Positions 1-6,285 of a DNA stretch of 6,322 nucleotides are shown here, one piece after another. Source of the DNA: Syntrophomonas sp. UBA5288 (GTDB lineage Bacteria > Bacillota > Syntrophomonadia > Syntrophomonadales > Syntrophomonadaceae). The position numbers and the translations under genes are program-made. The notes beneath the pieces are model-generated. The model had not been told where the DNA came from, searched no databases, and saw only the letters and a list, made by a program, of their open reading frames with translations. The stretch is from positions 54,305 to 60,626 of the forward strand of contig DHSK01000119.1 in assembly GCA_002408445.1 (NCBI GenBank), written 5' to 3'. The stretch's first letter is position 1, and each line of letters begins with the position of its first letter.

Positions 1-1230
1 ACCATGGAAGCAGCCGGACCGAAAGTCAGTCTGGGGGAACTATGTTATGTAAAAACTAATCGCGGTGACAAAGAATATGTACCGTGTGAAGTAGTTGGTT
101 TTAAGAATAACCGCACCTTGCTGATGCCCTTGGGAAATCTTGAAGGGATAGGACCAGGGAGTGAAATGAACGCGACCGGCACCACCCTGAGAGTAAAAGT
201 GGGACTGGAGTTAAAGGGGCGTGTTCTTGACGGTCTGGGACAACCCATAGACGACCAGGGGCGGATGAAATTAAGCAATACCTACCCGGTTATGAACCAG
301 CCGCCCAACCCCCTGGAACGCCAGCGCATAACCGAGGTCTTGCCGGTGGGGGTAAGAGCCATTGACGGTCTCAATACCATTGGCAAAGGGCAGCGTATGG
401 GCATATTTGCCGGAAGTGGCGTAGGCAAAAGCACCCTTATGGGTATGATTGCCCGGAACACCACGGCTGATATAAATGTGATAGCCCTGATAGGGGAAAG
501 AGGACGTGAAGTACGCGAGTTTATTGAAAAAGATTTGGGAGAGGAAGGTTTGGCCCGGTCCGTGGTGGTAGTTGCCACCTCAGACCAACCGGCTTTAATC
601 CGACTTAAAGGGGCATTTGTAGCCACCAGTATTGCCGAATATTTCAGAGACCAGGGTTTGGATGTACTGCTGTTGATGGATTCCCTTACCCGCTTTGCCC
701 TGGCCCAGCGGGAAGTAGGATTGGCTATAGGTGAACCTCCGGCTACCAGAGGTTTTACCCCCTCGGTTTTTGCCCTCTTGCCGCGCCTTTTGGAACGAGC
801 CGGGACATCTTCACATGGTACTATTACCGGCCTTTATACGGTGCTGGTAGAAGGCGACGACATGAATGAACCGATTACCGATGCGGTCAGGGGAATAGTG
901 GACGGGCATATTGTACTGAGCCGCAATATGGCGCAGGCTAATATTTACCCCGCCATTGATGTTCTGCACAGTATAAGCCGGGTAATGATCGACATAGTTC
1001 CGGGGAGTCATATGAATGACGCTAACCGTTTCCGTTCCCTTTTATCAACTTATGAAGAAGCCCGGGACTTAATTGATATCGGGGCTTATAAAAAAGGTTC
1101 CAATCCGCGTATAGACGAGGCCATAGCCCGAATAGACCAGTGCCAGGATTTCTTGCGGCAGGGTATTTACGAAAAAGCACCCTATGAGGCTACCTTGCAG
1201 GGAATGCAAAATGCCATTGCCAAGGCTTAG
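1..1230 (+). CDS. fliI: Flagellar export ATPase FliI (5' end cut by window edge)
   Basis: FliI is the cytoplasmic ATPase of the flagellar type III export apparatus. It works as a hexamer with FliH and FliJ and is related to the F1-ATPase beta subunit. Numbering from the Met at base 4, the sequence shows the P-loop GSGVGKST at 137-144, GERGRE at 164-169 carrying the likely catalytic Glu165, a Walker B strand VLLLMDSLTR at 221-230, the EPPATRGFTPSVF segment near 244-256, and the ATPase alpha/beta signature PAIDVLHSIS at 316-325. The frame is open through base 1. The Met at base 4 falls inside the conserved beta-barrel stretch (compare IESKGP in Bacillus FliI), so it is not the true start, and roughly 25-35 N-terminal residues lie upstream, with fliH expected before them. 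The nucleotide-binding core and C-terminus are complete, with no frameshift. The family assignment is close to certain. Confidence 0.97.
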   Translation, partial: TMEAAGPKVSLGELCYVKTNRGDKEYVPCEVVGFKNNRTLLMPLGNLEGIGPGSEMNATGTTLRVKVGLELKGRVLDGLGQPIDDQGRMKLSNTYPVMNQPPNPLERQRITEVLPVGVRAIDGLNTIGKGQRMGIFAGSGVGKSTLMGMIARNTTADINVIALIGERGREVREFIEKDLGEEGLARSVVVVATSDQPALIRLKGAFVATSIAEYFRDQGLDVLLLMDSLTRFALAQREVGLAIGEPPATRGFTPSVFALLPRLLERAGTSSHGTITGLYTVLVEGDDMNEPITDAVRGIVDGHIVLSRNMAQANIYPAIDVLHSISRVMIDIVPGSHMNDANRFRSLLSTYEEARDLIDIGAYKKGSNPRIDEAIARIDQCQDFLRQGIYEKAPYEATLQGMQNAIAKA

Positions 1231-1257
1231 CGAACCGGAGGCAGGTGTAAATAATTA

Positions 1258-1704
1258 ATGAAAGCTTTTCATTTCCGTCTGCAGACCAGTCTTGATATAG
1301 CTGAGCGGCGGGAACAAATGGCCCGGGAAGAAATGCTGGCTCTAATCCGCCAGCGGGATAATCTGCAGTTAAAACTGGAAAGGGCCGAAGGGCAGCTTAA
1401 GCAAATGGAACAAAATATACGTGACTCAGTTAAAGAGAACCTGCCTTTGGAAAAATTATTGATCATAATAAATTATGTTCCCGTAATAAGAGAGCTTATT
1501 GACCATATAAGCGCAGAATTACAGGCGGCGGAGCAAGAAGTGGAAAAAGCCCGAAGTCTGCTTTTGGAACGAGTCAAGGAAACCCGTACTTTAACGAAAC
1601 TGCGTGAAAAAGAATGGTTGTTATATTGCGAAGAATGTAACCGGGAAGAGCAGAAACTGATTGATGAAATAGCCATAACCAGGTATTACCGACAGAAGCT
1701 GTGA
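1258..1704 (+). CDS. fliJ: Flagellar export chaperone / ATPase stalk protein FliJ
   Basis: FliJ is a small all-helical protein that inserts into the FliI hexamer like the F1 gamma stalk, links it to the export gate FlhA and helps recycle export chaperones. The 148 residues are almost wholly charged, heptad-like helix: a first helix at about 5-58 and a second at about 64-138, giving an antiparallel coiled coil. Family hallmarks are the N-terminal FHFRLQTSLDIAERRE, the YVPVIRELIDHI segment at 73-84 and the C-terminal EKEW..Y..E.NREEQKLIDEIA at about 118-139. It begins 27 bases after the fliI stop. ATG 1258 is chosen because GGAGGCAGGTG at 1237-1247 precedes it and there is no other suitable in-frame start. 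Identity rests on both pattern and position, since FliJ diverges strongly in sequence. Confidence 0.92.
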   Translation: MKAFHFRLQTSLDIAERREQMAREEMLALIRQRDNLQLKLERAEGQLKQMEQNIRDSVKENLPLEKLLIIINYVPVIRELIDHISAELQAAEQEVEKARSLLLERVKETRTLTKLREKEWLLYCEECNREEQKLIDEIAITRYYRQKL

Positions 1705-1711
1705 TGGGTGG

Positions 1712-2296
1712 ATGGGATTGAAAATGAAAACTTTTTTCAAGGCGACAATATTAATTATGTTGATATTAATTATCATTATGGCAGCGTTTTTTCTACTGAT
1801 GTATCTGGATATAATCAAGGCGCCGTCGTTTGTGCAGGCGGTTCCGGCTATAAGCCGGTATTTGCCCTCGGATGAAAAACCTTTAACAGAACTAGAGAAA
1901 AACGAAATAGAAATCGATAACTTAACCAGGGATTTAAAAACCAGAGATAAAAAAATAGCTGATTTAAATAGAAAAATAAAGGATCTGGAAAAGCGCGAAA
2001 AAATGTATGAACAGGCGGAAAGCAATTATAAAGAAAATATCGCTGATTTAAACGAACAGCTTATAAACAAAAGTGGAGAAGGCCAGGGTAGCGGTGATAT
2101 CTACAAAGACATGGCTTCCTATTTTGCGGAAATGAAGACTCAGGATGCGGCCGAAATATTAGCCAAAATGGATGACACGGATATCATAGGCATATTAACC
2201 GCGCTTGATAAGGGAACCGCTGCTGAAATATTGCAGAAAATGGATAAAAACAAGGCAGCCGGGATTGCCCGGCAAATGCTGGTCACAACTCCCTAA
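1712..2296 (+). CDS. ylxF: MotE/YlxF-like membrane protein with coiled coil and MgtE-N-like tail
   Basis: This gene occupies the position of ylxF in Bacillus fla/che operons, between fliJ and fliK. The 194-residue product has a short basic N-terminus, one hydrophobic segment at about 10-32, a coiled coil at about 58-118 rich in Lys/Glu/Asp, a Gly/Ser linker at 121-128 and a C-terminal helical domain at 130-191 like the MgtE N-terminal domain. That domain holds two related units, AAEILAKMDD at 146-155 and AAEILQKMDK at 170-179. The basic N-terminus suggests N-in, C-out topology. In Campylobacterota the related MotE is a chaperone for the stator-linked protein MotC; in Firmicutes the role is not settled. 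The start is uncertain: ATG 1712 has no well-placed ribosome site, while ATG 1724 has the weak GGTGG at 1707-1711, giving a 190-residue protein. No truncation is seen. Confidence 0.82.
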   Translation: MGLKMKTFFKATILIMLILIIIMAAFFLLMYLDIIKAPSFVQAVPAISRYLPSDEKPLTELEKNEIEIDNLTRDLKTRDKKIADLNRKIKDLEKREKMYEQAESNYKENIADLNEQLINKSGEGQGSGDIYKDMASYFAEMKTQDAAEILAKMDDTDIIGILTALDKGTAAEILQKMDKNKAAGIARQMLVTTP

Positions 2297-2377
2297 ACCT
2301 GAGTAATTCACTTATCCTGACTGAAGTGGGATGATGTGATTACTATATAATAATATTTTGTGAAAGGAGGTGAGCAA
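2297..2377 (+). promoter_or_regulatory. Spacer with possible internal sigma-A promoter before fliK
   Basis: This is the longest gap in the first half of the operon. It holds a perfect TATAAT at 2346-2351 in an A/T-rich run. The best upstream partner is weak (TGAAGT at 2322-2327, 18-bp spacing; CTGAAG at 2321-2326, 19-bp), so a promoter is possible but not strong. CACTT at 2309-2313 can pair with AAGTG at 2324-2328 across a 10-base loop. No U-tract follows, so this is not a terminator. A/T-rich spacers produce TATAAT by chance, hence the low confidence. Confidence 0.3.
2363..2373 (+). promoter_or_regulatory. Strong ribosome binding site that sets the fliK start
   Basis: AAAGGAGGTGA is a near-perfect match to the 16S rRNA 3' end and lies 7 bases (from the end of GGAGG) before GTG 2378. 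An in-frame GTG at 2360 lies upstream of this site and would translate through it, so it is not the likely start. Confidence 0.88.
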
Positions 2378-3853
2378 GTGACAAATCCGATTCCAGTATT
2401 GCTGGAACGATCGCCTGCTTCTCTGGTGGGCAGAAAAAGCAGAGTTAACCAGGCGGTTAGCAAAGATCCGGGGAAAAAACAATTTGCTCAAAGTCTGGAC
2501 CGGGCGGTTAAAAAGCAGGACTCGCAGGAAGTGAGTGACAAAGGCAAAAACCGGAAAACTGCTCAGGTTGAAGCCGGGACCCAGGCTCAGGAACAGTCTC
2601 CGGAAAATAAGATCAAAGATGCTTCAACCTCTGGCTTAAGACCAGAAACCCCGGAGGTAGAGGAGAAACTGCCGGGTAAAGAAACTGAACCGGAAGCAGC
2701 AAACCAGCCGGCCATCATTGAGGTCGCTCTTGCCGTGGCCGGGGCAGTCCAGAATGACACCAAGGCGGTACCGGCGGGCGAACCATTAGAACCTGCGGCA
2801 AGTGCGGCATCGTTGGACCAGCCGGCGGAAGGCTCCGGACCTGAGACCATGGCGTCAGTACTTAAAACGGCTTCAGACCAACCCCAGGATGCAGGTTCAT
2901 CAGTGCAGGCAGATAACCGGAATAGTAAAATCGTTGAGAATAATAACCATTCCACGGTTAAACCTTTAACTGCCAATGAACCCGGGATTGATTTGAAAGC
3001 CAATCACAACCTGGCGGAAAACGCTGTAAAAACTGACCAACCTGAGCCGGAACAGGCCCCGATTACGAAAACATTGCCTGAGCCGGGGAAAAGTGTCAGG
3101 CCGGCCGCGGGTGCAGAAGCGAACCCGGTTCCCATTAACAGCAATCAGCCCGGGGAACAATCAGAAATTAAGACAACGACCAATGTAAAAGAGATAATGA
3201 CCATGGAAAACCATATCCGGTCAGGAAAAGCCGATAGCGGGAGCGGCGGGGAGAAAACCGGTCAGAGCAGCGGCCAGTCCGAGCAGGGAAAGGATTCGTC
3301 CCGCTTCCATTGGTTGACGGGCCAGATTGATAGTACCCAGGTCAAGGTGGAAAATTCCAAAGTAGCGGAACTTCCGCCTAAAGAACCGGTAGATGCCAAA
3401 GACCTTATCCAGCAAATAGTTAAAAAGGCCGAGGTTATGCTCAAGTCGGATATATCCGAAATGAAGATGCAGTTGAAACCGGAGTTTCTAGGCAAAATGC
3501 TGATAAAAGTAACCATAGAAGAAGGTGCTGTTGTAACTCGAATCATTACGGAAAACCAGCATGTAAAACAGGTCCTGGAGGCTAATCTGAATTCCCTGCG
3601 TCAGAACCTGGAAGCTAATGGCATGAAAGTTGAAAAAACTGAAGTTAGTGTTCAACTGTTCAATGATGGCGGGGGTAGTTTTAATGACTCCGATAGTAAT
3701 CGTTATCCCCTCTGGTCAGAACAGCAGGGGCAAAACCGTCATTCCTACCAGGAAAATGGTTACGCAGCGCCGGAAATGCAGAACTTGTCCGAGTCAATCG
3801 AGGAAAGCGCTAATTATGGGATAGGAGACGGACAGATCAATTATCTAATCTAG
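2378..3853 (+). CDS. fliK: Flagellar hook-length control protein FliK
   Basis: FliK is exported during hook growth, measures hook length and, through its C-terminal domain, switches the export gate from hook to filament substrates by acting on FlhB. Starting at GTG 2378 the product is 491 residues, close to Bacillus FliK in length. Residues 1 to about 330 are low-complexity and rich in Gln, Glu, Pro, Ala and Lys, as expected for the extended 'ruler' part. The conserved hook-control domain spans about 340-425: it begins DLIQQIVKKAEVML, contains LKPEFLGKM at 366-374 and the IKVTIEEGAVVTRIITENQ strand pair, then a helix QVLEANLNSLRQNLEANGMKV. About 60 residues rich in Asn, Ser, Gln and Glu follow this domain and look disordered. 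The stop codon lies at the beginning of the flgD ribosome site, so the two genes are probably translationally linked. Confidence 0.93.
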   Translation: MTNPIPVLLERSPASLVGRKSRVNQAVSKDPGKKQFAQSLDRAVKKQDSQEVSDKGKNRKTAQVEAGTQAQEQSPENKIKDASTSGLRPETPEVEEKLPGKETEPEAANQPAIIEVALAVAGAVQNDTKAVPAGEPLEPAASAASLDQPAEGSGPETMASVLKTASDQPQDAGSSVQADNRNSKIVENNNHSTVKPLTANEPGIDLKANHNLAENAVKTDQPEPEQAPITKTLPEPGKSVRPAAGAEANPVPINSNQPGEQSEIKTTTNVKEIMTMENHIRSGKADSGSGGEKTGQSSGQSEQGKDSSRFHWLTGQIDSTQVKVENSKVAELPPKEPVDAKDLIQQIVKKAEVMLKSDISEMKMQLKPEFLGKMLIKVTIEEGAVVTRIITENQHVKQVLEANLNSLRQNLEANGMKVEKTEVSVQLFNDGGGSFNDSDSNRYPLWSEQQGQNRHSYQENGYAAPEMQNLSESIEESANYGIGDGQINYLI

Positions 3854-3860
3854 GAGGTGA
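3852..3860 (+). promoter_or_regulatory. Ribosome binding site of flgD overlapping the fliK stop
   Basis: AGGAGGTGA shares bases with the fliK TAG stop at 3851-3853. Three possible starts follow in frame: TTG 3861, GTG 3864 and GTG 3867. Counted from the end of GGAGG their spacings are 3, 6 and 9 bases, which rules out TTG and leaves either GTG. Confidence 0.85.
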
Positions 3861-3863
3861 TTG

Positions 3864-4406
3864 GTGGTGGATACTACCGCAGTGCAATATGAAAAAGTAC
3901 CATGGCTGCAAAACAGCACCGAACAAAAAACAACCAGCGAAAAAAAAGACACACTGGACAAAGATGATTTTCTAAAATTGCTTATTACCGAGTTAAAGTA
4001 TCAAAACCCCTTGGAACCTATGAGTGATAAGGATTTTATAGCCCAGATGGCTACTTTCAGTTCCCTGGAACAGATGAAAAACTTGAATACCGGATTTGAA
4101 AACCTGTCCAACAGCATGCAATACGATTTGCTTCCCGGCATTCAGCTGCAACAGGCCACGGCCATGATAGGGCACGAGGTCACTTACCTGAATGACGAAT
4201 ACGAGGCAGTTGAGGGCAAGGTAGATTCAGTGATTCTTGATAAGGGAACCCCTTATTGTGTTATTGGAGATAAAGCCATAAGTATTTACAGTATACTGGG
4301 TGTAAAAAATGCAGGCAGTACTAATGATACAGTCTTGCAGGAGATTTTGGACCAATTGAAAACCCTTACCGACAAGATGACACCTGAAACAGGTGATGGT
4401 GCATGA
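3864..4406 (+). CDS. flgD: Flagellar hook capping protein FlgD (short form)
   Basis: FlgD forms the scaffold cap at the tip of the growing hook, outside the cell, and guides FlgE subunits into place. It is exported by the flagellar type III system without a cleaved signal. Numbering from GTG 3864 (180 residues), the diagnostic N-terminal domain lies at about 31-75: DKDDFLKLLITELKYQNPLEP followed by DFIAQMATFSSLEQMKNLN. A short beta-rich region at about 103-148 (GHEVTYLNDEYEAVEGKVDSV...ISIYSILGV) fits the Tudor-like part. The larger C-terminal Ig-like domain of enteric FlgD is absent, as is common in Firmicutes. A helical tail at about 155-172 ends the protein. Either GTG 3864 or GTG 3867 could be the start. 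The gene overlaps the next one by four bases (ATGA). Confidence 0.93.
   Translation: MVDTTAVQYEKVPWLQNSTEQKTTSEKKDTLDKDDFLKLLITELKYQNPLEPMSDKDFIAQMATFSSLEQMKNLNTGFENLSNSMQYDLLPGIQLQQATAMIGHEVTYLNDEYEAVEGKVDSVILDKGTPYCVIGDKAISIYSILGVKNAGSTNDTVLQEILDQLKTLTDKMTPETGDGA
4381..4395 (+). promoter_or_regulatory. Hairpin holding the ribosome site of the next gene
   Basis: CACCTG-AAA-CAGGTG is a perfect six-pair stem with a three-base loop, inside the last codons of flgD. The right arm contains the AGGTGA (4391-4396) that serves as ribosome site for ATG 4403. If folded, it would hide that site until ribosomes finishing flgD open it. The pairing is seen directly; the coupling role is inferred. Confidence 0.45.
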
Positions 4407-4777
4407 CAGACAAAATATTTTTTCCGCAACCGGTCTCAACCCCGCTTCGGCAGAACCAGCCGGCCCGGGCTAATAAACCGGCAGGTACAGATTTTGGTCA
4501 AATACTGGATAAAAAGCTGCAGGGTGAGCTTATATTTTCCAATCATGCCCAGCAACGGTTAAAATCCAGGAATATTAACCTTTCTGCTGCTGAGATGAAC
4601 AAAATAGAGGACGCAGTAGGCAAGGCCAGAGAAAAAGGTGCCCGTGATTCCCTCATTCTCATGAGTGATCTGGCCCTGCTAGTAAGTGTAAAGAATAATA
4701 CCGTCATAACTGCGGTTGATGGTGACAGCTTGAAAGACAATGTATTCACCAATATCGACAGTGCCGTAATTGTATAG
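4403..4777 (+). CDS. Small flagellar operon protein (TIGR02530 / Flagellar_put-like)
   Basis: This 124-residue protein matches, from memory, a family found almost only between flgD and flgE in Clostridia and relatives and named just 'flagellar operon protein'. Residues 1-35 are Pro/Gln/Arg-rich and look disordered. The conserved part is 42-124: ELIFSNHAQQRLKSRNINLS at 42-61, a helix at 62-79, then SLILMSDLALLVSVKNNTVITAVD at 83-106 and the signature DNVFTNIDSAVIV at the C-terminus. It has no signal peptide or membrane segment. ATG 4403 overlaps the flgD stop and is preceded by AGGTGA at 4391-4396, so its translation is probably coupled to flgD. A role in hook assembly, for instance as a cytoplasmic helper of FlgD or FlgE export, follows from context only; biochemical function is unknown. 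Confidence 0.88.
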   Translation: MTDKIFFPQPVSTPLRQNQPARANKPAGTDFGQILDKKLQGELIFSNHAQQRLKSRNINLSAAEMNKIEDAVGKAREKGARDSLILMSDLALLVSVKNNTVITAVDGDSLKDNVFTNIDSAVIV

Positions 4778-4829
4778 GGCCGGACCTCTAAGAGGAAGCC
4801 CTGAGGTGCGGAATGAAGGAAGCACTTCC
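4776..4829 (+). promoter_or_regulatory. Structured leader of flgE: alternative hairpins
   Basis: Just after the stop of the small gene, CCGGACCTC (4780-4788) can pair with GAGGTGCGG (4803-4811) with one mismatch. The same left arm can instead form a local stem CCTC-TAA-GAGG (4785-4795), flanked by AGGGC (4776-4780) pairing with GCCCT (4798-4802). A third small stem, GGAA-GCAC-TTCC, lies at 4818-4829. No U-run follows any of them, so a standard terminator is unlikely. An RNA processing, stability or translation-control element is possible. The pairings are seen in the sequence; function is inferred. Confidence 0.4.
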
Positions 4830-4838
4830 AACAAATTT

Positions 4839-4846
4839 AAGGAGGT
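4839..4846 (+). promoter_or_regulatory. Ribosome binding site of flgE
   Basis: AAGGAGGT lies 11 bases (from the end of GGAGG) before ATG 4857. A second in-frame ATG at 4860 would be 14 bases away, so 4857 is preferred. The spacing is on the long side for such a strong site. Confidence 0.8.
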
Positions 4847-4856
4847 CATATAGCAG

Positions 4857-6275
4857 ATGATGCGTTCAATGTATTCTGCTGTCTCAGGTTTAAGAAACCA
4901 TCAGACCAGAATGGATGTAATAGGTAATAATATCGCCAACGTAAATACGGCCGGCTATAAAAAAAGCCGGGTGGTATTTAAGGATGCCTTATATCAGACT
5001 ATAAGAGGCGCCTCGCGGCCGACCGATGCCCGTGGAGGTACCAACCCCATGGGGGTCGGCTTGGGAATGACCTTGGCCAGCATAGATCAGATCCATACCC
5101 CGGCTCCCCCCACTACTACCAACAAGCTGACTGATATGGCAGTAGACGGGAACGGTTACTTTATAGTTGCCAACGGGGATGAAGAATATTATACCCGAGC
5201 CGGAAACTTTGACTTCGATGTGAACGGCAACCTGTATAGTACCTCCAATGGGTACCGGGTCAAAGGCTGGATGGCCAATAATAATAAGCTTGATGCTACC
5301 GGGGATTGGGCTATAGAAACTACCGGCGCCACCGTTCCGATCGATATATCGACTTACAAAACGGTTGCCCCCAGAGCGACTACCTCCATGGAATTTACCG
5401 GAAATCTGGATTCCGATATAGAGATAAATCAATTTTACACTACGGATGACCCGCCGGTATTAAAGGCAATAGATCCGGCAACCGATGTTCCGGACAATAC
5501 TAAGGCGGTAGTTACATCCAAAGATATATATGATTCCCTGGGCAACAAAATGACCGTCTATTTTCGGTTTTTCAAGGCCGGCACCAACGTGTCCACAAGT
5601 GATCCTAGCACTTATGACCAGAGTCAGTGGTTTTGCGATATTTCCCTGGACCCCGATTTCCCGGCCGGTACAGGATTCGGAACAGCTTTTGGGGCGGGCC
5701 AGCCCACTATTCGAATTGGGGCGCTGGATGGAACTAGTAATATTAAATTTACTACCGAAGGTAAACTCGATCCCAGCAGTATAAAAAATGTAAATCTTTT
5801 AATAAACCGGTCTGCTTATGGGGCAGACAATATGGACGTTAATATCGATTTGAGCCAATTGACCCAATACAACAATAAATCCACGGCCTGGGCCGAAACG
5901 CAGGATGGCTATACCCAGGGGGACTTGACCAGTTACACGGTAGGGACTGATGGAGTAATTAAAGGCGGCTATTCCAATGGAGTGGTAAGGAACCTGGCCC
6001 GGGTGGCCATAGCCAATTTTCAGAATCCGGGCGGATTATTACAGTGTGGCGGCAGTATGTTCCAGGTCTCCAACAACTCCGGCGACGCACGTATTGGCGC
6101 ACCGGGCGAACAGGGGATGGGAGCCATAATACCAGGCAGTCTGGAGATGTCCAATGTGGACCTGTCGGAAGAGTTTACCGATATGATAGTTACCCAGAGA
6201 GGTTTTCAGGCCAATTCCCGGATAATAACCACCTCAGACGAGATGTTGCAGGAACTGGTCAATCTGAAACGTTAA
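4857..6275 (+). CDS. flgE: Flagellar hook protein FlgE
   Basis: FlgE is the subunit of the flagellar hook, the universal joint outside the cell, and is exported by the type III system and assembled under the FlgD cap. The 472 residues show the rod/hook N-terminal motif MYSAVSGLRNHQTRMDVIGNNIANVNTAGYK at 5-35, the FlgE/F/G core with TDMAVDGNGYFIV at 92-104 and YTRAGNFDFDVNGNL at 112-126, a variable surface region at about 180-340 that fits the FlgE D2 domain (SKDIYDSLGNKMTVYF at 221-236), and the C-terminal domain GSLEMSNVDLSEEFTDMIVTQRGFQANSRIITTSDEMLQELVNL at 427-470. The length and the large D2 region point to FlgE rather than FlgG or FlgF, as does the position after flgD. Two cysteines are present, 260 and 397. 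The gene is complete and follows a structured leader. Confidence 0.95.
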   Translation: MMRSMYSAVSGLRNHQTRMDVIGNNIANVNTAGYKKSRVVFKDALYQTIRGASRPTDARGGTNPMGVGLGMTLASIDQIHTPAPPTTTNKLTDMAVDGNGYFIVANGDEEYYTRAGNFDFDVNGNLYSTSNGYRVKGWMANNNKLDATGDWAIETTGATVPIDISTYKTVAPRATTSMEFTGNLDSDIEINQFYTTDDPPVLKAIDPATDVPDNTKAVVTSKDIYDSLGNKMTVYFRFFKAGTNVSTSDPSTYDQSQWFCDISLDPDFPAGTGFGTAFGAGQPTIRIGALDGTSNIKFTTEGKLDPSSIKNVNLLINRSAYGADNMDVNIDLSQLTQYNNKSTAWAETQDGYTQGDLTSYTVGTDGVIKGGYSNGVVRNLARVAIANFQNPGGLLQCGGSMFQVSNNSGDARIGAPGEQGMGAIIPGSLEMSNVDLSEEFTDMIVTQRGFQANSRIITTSDEMLQELVNLKR

Positions 6276-6285
6276 TACGAAAACC

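Noticed and set aside
4..6. ATG at base 4 as the fliI start
   Set aside because: The frame is open to base 1 and the Met falls within a region conserved in full-length FliI, so this is an internal codon of a gene cut by the window.
1621..2025. Antisense open frame of 134 codons across fliJ and the ylxF-like gene, with hydrophobic stretches
   Set aside because: The hydrophobic and Ser/Phe-rich look is what the complement of Lys/Glu-rich coding sequence gives, and it overlaps two real genes.
2360..2362. GTG as the fliK start
   Set aside because: The strong ribosome site lies downstream of it, which points to GTG 2378.
2587..3003. Antisense open frame of 138 codons inside fliK
   Set aside because: It lies wholly opposite a well-supported gene, has Ser/Ala-rich shadow composition, no ribosome site and no family resemblance.
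4951..4970. Inverted repeat CCGGCT/AGCCGG with an A-rich loop near the flgE start
   Set aside because: It encodes the highly conserved Ala-Gly-Tyr-Lys-Lys-Ser-Arg segment, so protein constraint explains the bases, and six pairs over an eight-base loop are weak.
4989..5432. Antisense open frame of 147 codons inside flgE
   Set aside because: It is a reverse-strand shadow of the conserved FlgE core, with no start signal and no recognisable motif.
5634..6047. Cys260 and Cys397 of FlgE as a possible lysinoalanine or disulfide crosslink, as in spirochaete hooks
   Set aside because: Neither cysteine sits in a context I can match to the spirochaete crosslink site, and two cysteines alone do not support it.
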